From contig JAWXCF010000056.1 of NCBI GenBank assembly GCA_034440515.1, positions 1 through 33,196 of the forward strand: a stretch of DNA of 33,196 nt, written 5' to 3'. Positions 17,332-26,480 of this stretch are shown here, piece by piece (position 1 is the stretch's first letter; each line of letters opens with the position of its first letter). The notes below the pieces were generated by a model. The model ran no database searches. It saw nothing but the letters and a program-made list of their open reading frames with translations, and had not been told where the DNA came from. A program made the position numbers and the translations under genes. This DNA comes from JAWXCF01 sp034440515 (GTDB taxonomy: Bacteria > Bacteroidota > Bacteroidia > CAILMK01).

Positions 17332-18594
17332 ATGCGCCCACAAAACGTACCCATAAATGAAGCCTTAGCACAAGCAGCAATGCAAGTAGAGAACCCTACT
17401 GTAATGCAGCGAGCTAATTCCATTTTACGGTATTTATTAACCCATCTAAAGGGAGATATTATCATTTGGATGATACTTATCTTGCTATACTTGGTTAGTG
17501 CGCTATTGGTGTATAGTTCTACCAGCAGCATTTCCTATAAATTACAAAATGGTAATATGGAGTTTTATTTACTCCGCCATTTGGTTATGATTCTACTGGG
17601 TTTTATAGTTACGGTGTATGCCCACCGTATGAACTATCGGTACTATGCTGGGCTTAGTCGGGTATTTTTGTTTGTCAGTGTACCATTACTGTTAGCCGTA
17701 TATGTGTTTGGGGAAAGTGTAAATGGTGCCGAGCGTTGGCTTAAAATTCCAGGACTGGGATTAACTTTCCAGCCCTCAGACTTTGCTAAAGTTGCTCTAA
17801 TTATGTTTACAGCTAGAAACCTAGCTAGAAAACAAGAGGTAATTAAAAGCTTTAAAAAGGCTACTCTCCCCCTAATGTTGCCTGTCTTCGTTATTTGCAT
17901 CATCATATTTCCCAGCAACTTATCTACAGCAGCCATTCTATTCTTGTCTTGCTTACTTATAATGTTTGTTGGTAGGGCGAGTATCAAACACATTACATTA
18001 ATTGTAATGGCTATGTTGATAGCGGCCAGTTCATTTATATACTTAGCGTATGCAGTTAGTAAAGTGCAAGGTATTCAAATAGCAAGGGTTAACACTTGGG
18101 TAAAACGTATTCAAAGCTTTAGCAATGAAGAGAAAGAATCTGACCAAGCCCTAAAGTCTAAGATAGCCGTAAGTACAGGTGGTGTCATTGGCAAAGGTCC
18201 AGGTAACAGCATTCAAAAGAATTTTTTACCCAACCCATTCAGTGACTACATCTTCGCCATCATTGTAGAGGAGTACGGCATATTTGGCAGTGCATTTTGT
18301 ATGATGCTTTATCTAGTACTACTCTATCGAGGTATAAAAATAGTCATTAAAAGTCCTAAAGCCTTTGGTGCTTTGTTGGCGGTAGGATTATGCTTTAGCC
18401 TCACGCTTCAAGCATTGGTTAATATGTGTGTTGCTGTCGGCATTTTACCCGTTACCGGCTTAGCACTACCTTTAGTTAGTATGGGTGGTACATCTATGTT
18501 ATTCACTTCATTCACCTTTGGTATCATACTCAGCGTTAGCAGGTCTATAGAACCTAATGAAACAAAAGATGAAATTAATACCCTGCCTGTATGA
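17332..18594 (+). CDS. ftsW: SEDS-family septal peptidoglycan glycosyltransferase
   Basis: Multi-pass membrane polymerase that joins lipid II units at the septum together with FtsI. The 420 residues carry about ten hydrophobic segments after a cytoplasmic N-terminus of about 40 residues. SEDS signatures are present: NGAERWL at 131-137, FQPSDFAK at 146-153, and SDYIFAIIVEE around 304-313, where Asp305 corresponds to the catalytic Asp of RodA/FtsW. The GKGPGNS loop near 288 is also typical. It is followed by murG with a 4-bp ATGA overlap. The rather long N-terminus leaves the exact start slightly uncertain. Confidence 0.95.
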   Translation: MRPQNVPINEALAQAAMQVENPTVMQRANSILRYLLTHLKGDIIIWMILILLYLVSALLVYSSTSSISYKLQNGNMEFYLLRHLVMILLGFIVTVYAHRMNYRYYAGLSRVFLFVSVPLLLAVYVFGESVNGAERWLKIPGLGLTFQPSDFAKVALIMFTARNLARKQEVIKSFKKATLPLMLPVFVICIIIFPSNLSTAAILFLSCLLIMFVGRASIKHITLIVMAMLIAASSFIYLAYAVSKVQGIQIARVNTWVKRIQSFSNEEKESDQALKSKIAVSTGGVIGKGPGNSIQKNFLPNPFSDYIFAIIVEEYGIFGSAFCMMLYLVLLYRGIKIVIKSPKAFGALLAVGLCFSLTLQALVNMCVAVGILPVTGLALPLVSMGGTSMLFTSFTFGIILSVSRSIEPNETKDEINTLPV

Positions 18595-19724
18595 CAATAA
18601 TACATCCATATAGATTCCTTATAAGTGGAGGTGGTACAGGTGGACACATTTACCCAGCCCTAGCCATAGCTGATGAATTAAGACTTCAGCATCCCGATGC
18701 TGAGGTTCTATTTGTTGGGGCAAATGGCAGAATGGAAATGGAAAAAATACCCCAAGCTGGTTACCAAATAGTGGGAATAGACATAGCCGGATTCAACCGC
18801 AAGCATTTACTTAAGAACTTAAGCTTGCCGTTCAAAATACTTAGAGCAATATTTAGCCTCAGAAAAACATTTAAAACATTTAAACCAGACATCGTGATTG
18901 GTGTAGGTGGCTATGTTACTGGTCCAACCCTTAGACTGGCTATTGGACTGAGATATCCCAGCCTAATACAAGAGCAAAACTCGTATCCAGGCGTTACAAA
19001 TAAAATATTAGGTAAAAAGGTAGATTCCATTTGTTTGGCATATCCAGGATTGGAGAAATTCTTCCCTGCTCATAAAATAGCACTAACTGGTAATCCTCTT
19101 AGAAACTTCAACTTAAATCAAGCTGATTTAAAGCAAATTAGAGCAACAGCATCTGAATATTTCTCACTAGACGCTAACACCAAAACTGCCCTGATAATGG
19201 GTGGAAGTTTGGGTTCTAGAACTTTAAATGAAAGTATGAAAGCTTGGCTAACTACTCTGGCAAGTAGTGGTTATCAATTCATTTGGCAAACGGGTAAAAA
19301 CAATTATTCTAACCTAGAATTAGAAATCAAAAATCAATTACCTAGCAATGTAAAAATGTTAGGTTACCTTGAGAAAATGGATTATGCCTATGCCTTGGCT
19401 GATGTAGTAGTCAGTCGTGCAGGTGCAATATCTATTAGTGAATTGGCCCTACTGGCCAAGCCAGTTATATTAGTTCCATCTCCAAATGTAGCCGAAGACC
19501 ACCAGACTAAGAATGCAATGGCTCTGGTAAAAAACGAAGCTGCAATACTAGTAATAGATGCAGAAGCAAAAGATGTACTAATACCAACTCTTATCGAATT
19601 GTTAGAAGATAACGCTAGATGTGAAAGTCTAAGTCATAAAATTTACGCCTATGCCAAGCCAAATGCAGCAAAAGAAATAGTTGAAATAGCCATAAATCTA
19701 ATAGAAAATAAAAGAAAAGCATAA
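18591..19724 (+). CDS. murG: UDP-GlcNAc:lipid I N-acetylglucosaminyltransferase
   Basis: Peripheral inner-membrane GT-B glycosyltransferase that converts lipid I to lipid II. The N-terminal Gly-rich loop SGGGTGGHIYPALA lies at about 12-25, and a second loop, VGVGGYVTGP, follows near 105. The C-terminal donor-binding part carries MGGSLGS and SRAGAISISELA. Length (377) is close to the norm. It overlaps ftsW by 4 bp and murC by 1 bp (TAATG), so it sits in a chain of translationally coupled genes. Confidence 0.96.
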   Translation: MTIIHPYRFLISGGGTGGHIYPALAIADELRLQHPDAEVLFVGANGRMEMEKIPQAGYQIVGIDIAGFNRKHLLKNLSLPFKILRAIFSLRKTFKTFKPDIVIGVGGYVTGPTLRLAIGLRYPSLIQEQNSYPGVTNKILGKKVDSICLAYPGLEKFFPAHKIALTGNPLRNFNLNQADLKQIRATASEYFSLDANTKTALIMGGSLGSRTLNESMKAWLTTLASSGYQFIWQTGKNNYSNLELEIKNQLPSNVKMLGYLEKMDYAYALADVVVSRAGAISISELALLAKPVILVPSPNVAEDHQTKNAMALVKNEAAILVIDAEAKDVLIPTLIELLEDNARCESLSHKIYAYAKPNAAKEIVEIAINLIENKRKA

Positions 19725-21160
19725 TGCAGGCACCCAATACATATTCTCAAGTTTATTTCTTAGGAATAGGTGGCATAGGTATGTCTTCTTTAGCCAGATA
19801 CTGTATTAGCGAAGGTAAATGTGTCGCAGGTTATGATTTAACTGAAACCAAACTAACAGAACTATTAAGTAAAGAGGGCGCTTCAATACATTATCAAGAT
19901 GATATCCAGCTAATTCCATTAAGTTTTACCACTCTTTCCTCTAAAGAAAATACGCTTATAGTATATACACCAGCCGTACCCATACTCCACACCGAGTATA
20001 ACTGGTTTATAGATCAAGGCTATACGGTTGTTAAACGAGCAGAGTTTTTAGCAGAAGTTTCTAAGGATAAATATTGTGTAGCAGTAGCTGGAACCCACGG
20101 CAAAACAAGTACTTGTGCATGCATCAGTTATTTACTTACTGCATTAGGAATAGACCATTACGCATTTTTAGGTGGCATTACCGCAAATAGTAATTCGAAT
20201 TTTATTAGACCAAGTTCTGGCGCAGCTCAGATAGTAGTAGTAGAGGCTGATGAGTTTGATAGATCATTTTTACAACTTAGTCCAGACATTGCCATCATTA
20301 CATCTGTTGAGCCAGATCATTTAGATATATATGGAGATGCAGCTGGTGTAATAGACGCATTTGATGCATTTAGCAAAAGGGTAAAAGACGACGGCACTCT
20401 AATCATTCATGATTTAGCTATGTTGCCTTCTCTTACTTCATTAGTCTGCAATGTACTGAAATACGGTACAAAGACCGAAAGTGAACTGAGCGTTGCGAAT
20501 GTATGTGTACATAGCAATAGATTTCAGTTTGACTATACGTTACTAGGTAATAAAACAGTACAAAATGTGGTTACTGATGTAGCAGGTAATCACAACATCT
20601 TAAATGCGTGCGCAGCCATACTCGCAGTTTATACTTTAGATAAAAACAAGCTAAGCAACACGCTTTCGCCAAATGAGATAAGTAGCAACTTAGAAAATTT
20701 TCACGGAGTGTATCGCAGATTTCAGACAATAGTACAAAACAATGATTTGGTGCTAATAGACGACTATGCACACCACCCAACAGAAATAGAAGCAGCTATA
20801 CTTACTGTAAAAAAACTATACCTTGACCAAGAGATTCTTGTTGTGTTTCAACCACATTTATTCTCTAGAACTCGCGATTTTGCAGAGGGTTTTGCCAAAG
20901 CCTTAGACTTAGCTGACAAGGTTATATTACTACCTATTTATCCTGCACGAGAATTACCTATAGCTGGGGTAACTAGCCAAATAATTGCTGATTTAATACC
21001 ATCAGAAAAGGTGCAAATTTTAGAAAAAGATAAATTATTCCAGCACTTGTCAAACACTAGCAATAGAGTGATAGTCACCCTAGGTGCAGGCGACATAGAT
21101 AAATTAGTTCAACCAATTGCTGAACATTTAACCAACCTGAAAAGAGCCAAAAAAGAATGA
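19724..21160 (+). CDS. murC: UDP-N-acetylmuramate--L-alanine ligase
   Basis: First Mur ligase of the stem peptide pathway, adding L-alanine to UDP-MurNAc in the cytoplasm. The N-terminal nucleotide loop LGIGGIGMSSLAR is at about 13-25, the P-loop GTHGKTST at 123-130, and EADEFDRSF plus DDYAHHPTE further on are diagnostic for MurC. The 478-residue length is typical. The start overlaps the last base of murG and the stop overlaps ftsQ (ATGA). ddl, which follows murC in many dcw clusters, is missing. Confidence 0.97.
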   Translation: MQAPNTYSQVYFLGIGGIGMSSLARYCISEGKCVAGYDLTETKLTELLSKEGASIHYQDDIQLIPLSFTTLSSKENTLIVYTPAVPILHTEYNWFIDQGYTVVKRAEFLAEVSKDKYCVAVAGTHGKTSTCACISYLLTALGIDHYAFLGGITANSNSNFIRPSSGAAQIVVVEADEFDRSFLQLSPDIAIITSVEPDHLDIYGDAAGVIDAFDAFSKRVKDDGTLIIHDLAMLPSLTSLVCNVLKYGTKTESELSVANVCVHSNRFQFDYTLLGNKTVQNVVTDVAGNHNILNACAAILAVYTLDKNKLSNTLSPNEISSNLENFHGVYRRFQTIVQNNDLVLIDDYAHHPTEIEAAILTVKKLYLDQEILVVFQPHLFSRTRDFAEGFAKALDLADKVILLPIYPARELPIAGVTSQIIADLIPSEKVQILEKDKLFQHLSNTSNRVIVTLGAGDIDKLVQPIAEHLTNLKRAKKE

Positions 21161-21936
21161 AAAAACTAAAACAATTCATTATTAAATATGGATTGGTAAT
21201 AAGTTTACCAATTGCGCTAATAGTTTTGGCTTCATTTGCAGCTATCAACCACGAAGCCAGGTATTGCAAAGGTGTTGTCATAAAGATTTCCGATTTGCAA
21301 CGTGAGCAATTTATTAGTCAAGCTGAAGTGCTCGGTATTCTAAAAAGAATTGACCAAAAACCACTTGTAGAAATACAAGTTACTGAAATTAACCTTGCCA
21401 AACTAGAGCGACAAATAAAGCGAAACCCTTATGTATTACAGGTTGAAGCCAGCATAGATATGAAAGGTATTTTGACTATTTATATAGAGCAAAAGCGGCC
21501 TATTTTAAGGGTAATATTACCTGATGGTAAGCAGTATTACGTAGACGAAAATGGTGTTAAACTACCTATTAGTAAAAGTTTTACAGCGCTTGTACCTATT
21601 GCAAATAGCATCAGCATAGACTCCGCAAAATTACTAAAAGGTCAAAAACCGTATCAAACACTAGATAGCAGTATGCTTGTAGTTTCAAATTACCTAGCTA
21701 AAGACTCATTTGCTAACGCATTAATTGGGCAGATAAGCTATAATAGAGCAATGGAAATGTACGTAACACCAAGGCTAGGTGAGGCAGAGATTGAGTTGGG
21801 AAATTGTGAAAATCTTGACAATAAGTTTGCCAGACTAGTCAGTTTCTACAAAACCAAATACCCAATAGTAGGTTGGGATAAATATAAATTAATCAGCGTA
21901 AAATATAGTAATCAAATAGTTGCTACCCGTAACTAA
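21157..21936 (+). CDS. ftsQ: Cell division protein FtsQ
   Basis: Bitopic divisome protein that holds FtsL/FtsB at the septum. The 259 residues show a short basic cytoplasmic tail, a transmembrane helix at about 12-30, and a POTRA-like domain at about 38-113 with the typical pattern of a helix (VTEINLAKLERQIKRNPYVL), then strands ending in IEQKRPILRVI. The beta domain (about 115-250) follows. Identification is from topology, POTRA pattern and place between murC and ftsA; overall sequence conservation in this family is low. It overlaps murC by 4 bp and precedes ftsA by 14 bp. Confidence 0.9.
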   Translation: MKKLKQFIIKYGLVISLPIALIVLASFAAINHEARYCKGVVIKISDLQREQFISQAEVLGILKRIDQKPLVEIQVTEINLAKLERQIKRNPYVLQVEASIDMKGILTIYIEQKRPILRVILPDGKQYYVDENGVKLPISKSFTALVPIANSISIDSAKLLKGQKPYQTLDSSMLVVSNYLAKDSFANALIGQISYNRAMEMYVTPRLGEAEIELGNCENLDNKFARLVSFYKTKYPIVGWDKYKLISVKYSNQIVATRN

Positions 21937-21950
21937 AATATAAGAAAAAT

Positions 21951-23255
21951 ATGAGCGAAAATCAAAAACCATTAATTGTAGGACTAGACATTGGAACTAC
22001 TAAAATATGTGCAATTGTTGGACGTGAAAATGACCACGGTAAAATTGACATTCTGGGTATGGGTCGTGTAAATAGCGACGGCGTAAGTAGAGGTACTGTA
22101 GCCAATATAGGTAGAACAGCAAACAGCATTAGAGAAGCTATCGCAATTGCATCACAAGCCAGCAATATTGAGATTAAAACAGCATATGTCGGTATAGCTG
22201 GGCAAAACATTGGCAGCTTTAGACATATGATGCAAATAGTGAGGCCAAACAATAGGGAGGAAATTTCTCAAGTGGACATAGATAGGTTGGAACACGATGT
22301 AAAAATGATTTTGCCTGACCCCACAGAGACCATTATAGAAATAATACCTCAAGATTACAGTATTGACCAAGAAACTAACATCTCAGACCCAATAGGCAGG
22401 ACTGGATCTATGCTAACTGGTTTCTATCACGTTATTACCAGTAAGATAAACAGTATTGAAAATATAGACAGAGCTGTTAGGCAGGCAGGAATAGAGTCGC
22501 ATAAACTAATTCTAGAGCCAATAGCAAGTGGAATGTCAGTATTGAATCAAGAAGAAAAAGAAAGTGGCGTCGCCTTAATTGATATAGGTGGTGGTACCAC
22601 TGACCTAGCCATTTACAAAGACGGCATTATAAAACATACTGCCATTATTCCATTAGGTGGTAAAAAGATAACAGATGATATTGCTGAGGCTTGTCAATTA
22701 ATATATAGAATAGCTGAACAGCTGAAAGTGCAGCACGGTTACGCTGTACATACAGATACTGATGAAAACGCAATAATCAGTATGTATGGTAACAACAATC
22801 GCCAACCTAAAGAAATAAGCCAAAGCAATCTGGCTAAAGTAATTCAAGCTAGAATGGAGGAAATACTTTACCTGATAGATGTAGAAATTCGCTGCACTGG
22901 ATTAAAGAAAAAACTGCACAATGGTATTGTTATTACAGGTGGAGGCTCACAATTGAAGTCTATAACTGGTTTAGCTGAACTGGTATTAGGTTTAGATGCT
23001 CGTTTAGGTAGTCCACAGCAAAATCTAAATAACCTAGGGACGACAGTTGATAATCTACGTAACCCAATGTATGCAACAGGTATAGGGTTGGTAATGCGTG
23101 GTATTGAAGATAGTAAGTTCGAAACGCAAATGTCTAACACAGCAAGTACCAGCAAAACAAAGAAAACTACCATTGATTCACTGATAGGCAAAGCGAAAAA
23201 ATTAGGCAAAGGCATACTTCGCGACGGTATGGATATTGACGATTATAGCAATTAA
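21951..23255 (+). CDS. ftsA: Cell division protein FtsA
   Basis: Actin-like ATPase that tethers FtsZ to the membrane. Phosphate-1 loop VGLDIGTTKICAIVG is near residues 10-24, phosphate-2 IDIGGGTTDLAIYKDG in the second half, and the adenosine motif VITGGGSQLKS toward the C-terminus; the 1C domain lies between about 85 and 170. The C-terminus (IGKAKKLGKGILRDG) is a short basic amphipathic stretch fitting the membrane-targeting helix. Length 434 is normal. It is separated from ftsZ by 178 bp, the largest gap inside the cluster, which suggests a separate ftsZ promoter. Confidence 0.96.
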   Translation: MSENQKPLIVGLDIGTTKICAIVGRENDHGKIDILGMGRVNSDGVSRGTVANIGRTANSIREAIAIASQASNIEIKTAYVGIAGQNIGSFRHMMQIVRPNNREEISQVDIDRLEHDVKMILPDPTETIIEIIPQDYSIDQETNISDPIGRTGSMLTGFYHVITSKINSIENIDRAVRQAGIESHKLILEPIASGMSVLNQEEKESGVALIDIGGGTTDLAIYKDGIIKHTAIIPLGGKKITDDIAEACQLIYRIAEQLKVQHGYAVHTDTDENAIISMYGNNNRQPKEISQSNLAKVIQARMEEILYLIDVEIRCTGLKKKLHNGIVITGGGSQLKSITGLAELVLGLDARLGSPQQNLNNLGTTVDNLRNPMYATGIGLVMRGIEDSKFETQMSNTASTSKTKKTTIDSLIGKAKKLGKGILRDGMDIDDYSN

Positions 23256-23339
23256 AATAAGTAAATTAAAAAACAAGTTATACTAAGTATATAACTAATT
23301 ATAAAATAGTTGATATGTGGAAAAGTCTATGCTAAAGTA

Positions 23340-23371
23340 TTTGAACTAAACCATTTAATTAACCACTTTTG
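23340..23371 (+). promoter_or_regulatory. Candidate Bacteroidota-type promoter for ftsZ
   Basis: In the 178-bp ftsA-ftsZ gap, TTTG (23340-23343) is followed after 20 bases by CACTTTTG (23364-23371). The Bacteroidota consensus is TTTG, 19-21 bases, TAnnTTTG, so only one fixed base differs. Transcription would begin about 55 bases before the ftsZ ATG. The motif is short and could be chance in A+T-rich DNA. Confidence 0.4.
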
Positions 23372-23433
23372 TAGTAAGTTAGCTTCTGCTGATTAAGTTT
23401 AAGTTAATGTCCTAATTATACACCAATATTAAT

Positions 23434-25101
23434 ATGAGTTTTTCACTAGAAATACCTAAAGGTCAGAACTCTATCATAAAAGTGATAGGGGTAGGCGGCG
23501 GCGGTGGCAATGCTGTTGACCATATGTACAGAATGGGAATTCACGGTGTGGATTTCTTACTATGCAATACTGATAGCCAAGCCTTAGACAGGAGCTCTAT
23601 TCCAAATAAAATAGAATTAGGTACAGTGACTGATGGCAGAGGTGCTGGGGCAAACCCAGAAGTGGGTAGAAAAAGTGCCCAAGAAAGCCTAGAACAAGTG
23701 AAAAATGTATTGGGAACCACTACTAAAATGGTATTTATTACCGCGGGTATGGGTGGTGGTACAGGTACAGGTGCAGCCCCAGTAATAGCAAAGGCTGCCA
23801 AAGAATTAGGAATTTTAACTATTGGAATTATAACTCTTCCTTTTGTATTTGAAGGGAAAAAGAAAAGGGCGCAAGCTCTGGAAGGTCTTAAAAATTTAAG
23901 AGCCTGTGTAGATACCCTATTGGTAATAGATAACGATAGGTTAATGAAAAACCCGGGCTTTACCTTAACTGCTGGTTTTGGTTTGGCTAATGATGTATTG
24001 ACCACTGCAGCTAAAGGCATTGCTGAGATTATCACCATTACTGGTTTAATAAACGTGGACTTTGAAGACGTAAAGACTGTAATGCAAAATAGTGGTGTAG
24101 CCATAATGGGTACTGGCAAGGCAGAAGGAGAAGGAAGAGCTATGCGGGCTGTAGAAATGGCATTGAACAGCCCACTTCTTATGGACAATGACATAAGCGG
24201 AGCGAACTATGTATTGCTAAACATTACCAGTGGCTCAAATGAGTTGACAATGGGTGAGCTGACTGAAATAACAGACTTCATACAAGAAAATGCTTCTCAA
24301 GAAGCAGATGTCATTTGGGGTTATAATCAAGATGAAAGCTTAGGCGATAATGTAAGTTTAACCATTATTGCTACAGGATTCAATGCTAGGTCAGAACAAG
24401 AGGAGTATAATTTGCTAGAAAAGCAGTCTAAAACACATAGCCTTGATTTAATCATTAATCATTCCCCTGCACACACTCACGATACTATTTTAACCAAAAG
24501 TGAGGCTGTATATGGCATTAATCAAACTAAGAAACTAGAAGATTTCTCTATATCACAACTGCCAGATAGTTTTGAAGAAGAGTTACCGCACGGTACTGTT
24601 ATCTCAACTATGGAGCATATGGAGACAGCCAATCCACAGAAATTACCCACTGCTAATCATAATGCTGAAGAGACTAAGCCTAAACAACAGGCTATACCGC
24701 AGTCTAATAACGAAGCATCAAGACCAAACACTAATTTATTTGAAAATACTCTGGGCAGTCGCCAAGTAAATACAGCCACTCCATTGCCACGTAAGGGGGC
24801 AGAACAAGTGAACAAACAGGTATATCCTCAACATCCACAACACGGGCTAAGACCAATTACACCAAGGGAGCAAGAAATGAGTTATCCCAAACACGTAGGT
24901 GAGCCAGTAACACAAGTATGGACAGACGAAATATTGAATAATCTAGATGAACCTGCCTACCTGCGTAACAAAGTTCAACTAAATGACGTACCCCATAGTA
25001 GTGAGACTAATTATAGCAAACTAACCGTTAGCTTTAACGATGTAGATGAAAAAGGAAGTTTAAAAAGCAACAATCGTTTCCTTGACGATAACGTAGATTA
25101 G
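23434..25101 (+). CDS. ftsZ: Cell division protein FtsZ
   Basis: Tubulin-like GTPase forming the Z-ring. The GTPase domain fills about residues 12-320: GGGGGNAVDHM near 21-31, the tubulin signature GGGTGTG at 107-113, and the T7 loop NVDFED at 207-212 with catalytic acidic residues. A long Gln/Asn/Pro/Thr-rich linker (about 325-525) follows, making the protein 555 residues against 383 in E. coli. It ends in RFLDDNVD, the kind of C-terminal peptide I recall from Bacteroidota FtsZ, presumably contacting FtsA. It is the last gene of the dcw cluster and meets a convergent gene 34 bp later; no clear hairpin terminator is seen in the gap. Confidence 0.97.
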   Translation: MSFSLEIPKGQNSIIKVIGVGGGGGNAVDHMYRMGIHGVDFLLCNTDSQALDRSSIPNKIELGTVTDGRGAGANPEVGRKSAQESLEQVKNVLGTTTKMVFITAGMGGGTGTGAAPVIAKAAKELGILTIGIITLPFVFEGKKKRAQALEGLKNLRACVDTLLVIDNDRLMKNPGFTLTAGFGLANDVLTTAAKGIAEIITITGLINVDFEDVKTVMQNSGVAIMGTGKAEGEGRAMRAVEMALNSPLLMDNDISGANYVLLNITSGSNELTMGELTEITDFIQENASQEADVIWGYNQDESLGDNVSLTIIATGFNARSEQEEYNLLEKQSKTHSLDLIINHSPAHTHDTILTKSEAVYGINQTKKLEDFSISQLPDSFEEELPHGTVISTMEHMETANPQKLPTANHNAEETKPKQQAIPQSNNEASRPNTNLFENTLGSRQVNTATPLPRKGAEQVNKQVYPQHPQHGLRPITPREQEMSYPKHVGEPVTQVWTDEILNNLDEPAYLRNKVQLNDVPHSSETNYSKLTVSFNDVDEKGSLKSNNRFLDDNVD

Positions 25102-25135
25102 CCTTAACTCGTCTTATTTCTTTTTCATATTTTAG

Positions 25136-26212
25136 CTACTTAACTGTTTCTATAGATCGGGCTAATATACCGTCGTGTATTTGCTTTAAGGTCGTTGTCA
25201 AATCATACTTATAGTACCAGTCTGGATAGTCAGCTATAAAACTGCTTAAGTCACTTATATACCAAATGTGGTCACCAATTCTGTTTGTGTCACTATAGGC
25301 ATAGTTCATTGTTTGGCCACTTATTTCTTCACATACGCTTATAGCCTCAAGCATACTGCAATTTGCATATCTGCCACCCCCTGCATTATAAACTGCCCCT
25401 AGTTTAGGCTTTTGGTAGAAATGCCAAAACATATTTACCAAGTCAAAACTGTGAATGTTATCGCGTACTTGCTTTCCCTTATATCCAAATATGGTGTATT
25501 GCTGTCCAGATATAGCACACTTCATTAGATAGGCTAAAAATCCGTGTAACTGTGCCCCACTGTGATTTGGACCAGTTAAGCATCCACCCCTAAATACACC
25601 TGTATTCATACCAAAATAGTTACCATACTCTTGCACCAATATGTCTGCTGCTACTTTACTAGCGCCAAACAGTGAATGTTTGGTATGATCGATACTCATT
25701 TTTTCATCTATTCCATTCTTATAGTAGGGATGGTTTTCGTCTATTTCCCAACGTGTATCTGTTTCTATTAGTGGCAAGAAATTGGGATTATCGCCATATA
25801 CCTTATTGGTACTGGTAAATATAAACACTGCCTTATCACAGTGCTTTCTGGTGTTTTCTAATAGGTTTAGCGTGCCATTTGCATTTACCGTGAAGTCTGT
25901 ATAGGGTTCACGAGCTGCCCAATCGTGACTTGGTTGTGCTGCTGCGTGTAGCACCAGCTTTATATCAGAGCCATACTTAGCAAATAAATCATTTACGGCT
26001 ACTTCATCTCTTATATCTATGGCTACGTGCTCATAATTTACATAACCCGACTGCAACCTATTCTTATTCCAGCTGGTATCACCATCTTCACCAAAGAAAT
26101 ATTGGCGCAGGTTATTATCAACGCCAATTATTTTGTCAAATTTATCTGCAAAAAATGCGACAGCTTCACTCCCAATTAAGCCGGCAGAGCCAGTTATTAT
26201 AGCTATGTTCAT
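25136..26212 (-). CDS. NAD-dependent epimerase/dehydratase, CDP-paratose 2-epimerase-like
   Basis: Extended short-chain dehydrogenase of nucleotide-sugar metabolism, 358 residues. The Rossmann motif GSAGLIG is at 8-14. STNKVYGD (134-141) and GKQVRD are shared with tyvelose/CDP-paratose 2-epimerase RfbE, but the long C-terminal part (GGCLTGPNHSG, NRIGDHIW) marks a distinct subgroup, so the substrate is uncertain. The usual YxxxK pair reads Phe182 and Lys186 (SLFGASK), meaning the catalytic Tyr is replaced. It is transcribed toward ftsZ and lies near gmd and fcl, which supports a role in making a surface-polysaccharide sugar. The start at 26212 gives the compact N-terminus MNIAIITG. Confidence 0.85.
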   Translation of the reverse strand: MNIAIITGSAGLIGSEAVAFFADKFDKIIGVDNNLRQYFFGEDGDTSWNKNRLQSGYVNYEHVAIDIRDEVAVNDLFAKYGSDIKLVLHAAAQPSHDWAAREPYTDFTVNANGTLNLLENTRKHCDKAVFIFTSTNKVYGDNPNFLPLIETDTRWEIDENHPYYKNGIDEKMSIDHTKHSLFGASKVAADILVQEYGNYFGMNTGVFRGGCLTGPNHSGAQLHGFLAYLMKCAISGQQYTIFGYKGKQVRDNIHSFDLVNMFWHFYQKPKLGAVYNAGGGRYANCSMLEAISVCEEISGQTMNYAYSDTNRIGDHIWYISDLSSFIADYPDWYYKYDLTTTLKQIHDGILARSIETVK

Positions 26213-26353
26213 AGTATTATAGTATCTGTCAAATTTCGGATAATTACTTTGAAATAATGAAATGCATTAATAGCTTAAAAAATTGGAAAGCATTATTAAT
26301 TAATCTAGAAATAAATAATTATAAAAATTCTAGTTATTGAACATTAATATACT

Positions 26354-26405
26354 TTAATACCAGATTAATTTTTTGGAGTAAACATACATTAATACCAAAT
26401 TAAAT
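26354..26405. repeat. Pair of near-identical 17-bp AT-rich direct repeats
   Basis: TTAATACCAGATTAATT (26354-26370) recurs as TTAATACCAAATTAAAT (26389-26405), matching at 15 of 17 bases, 35 bp apart. They lie in the 268-bp gap between the divergent epimerase gene and the following plus-strand gene. Either a regulator binding pair or chance in very A+T-rich DNA; no other structure is seen in this gap. Confidence 0.35.
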
Positions 26406-26480
26406 ACTTGACGATAACATATTTAATAACATTAAACTTTTTTTAATTCATTTATGTCATTAGTGAAAATTGAGTGAGTT

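Noticed and set aside
23277..23295. Inverted repeat GTTATA/TATAAC after ftsA as a terminator
   Set aside because: The stem is only six A+T-rich pairs and no T run follows on either strand; chance palindrome is likely.
23541..24194. A 217-codon minus-strand open frame inside ftsZ
   Set aside because: It is the reverse-strand shadow of the highly conserved FtsZ GTPase domain and its sequence is low complexity with no recognisable motif.
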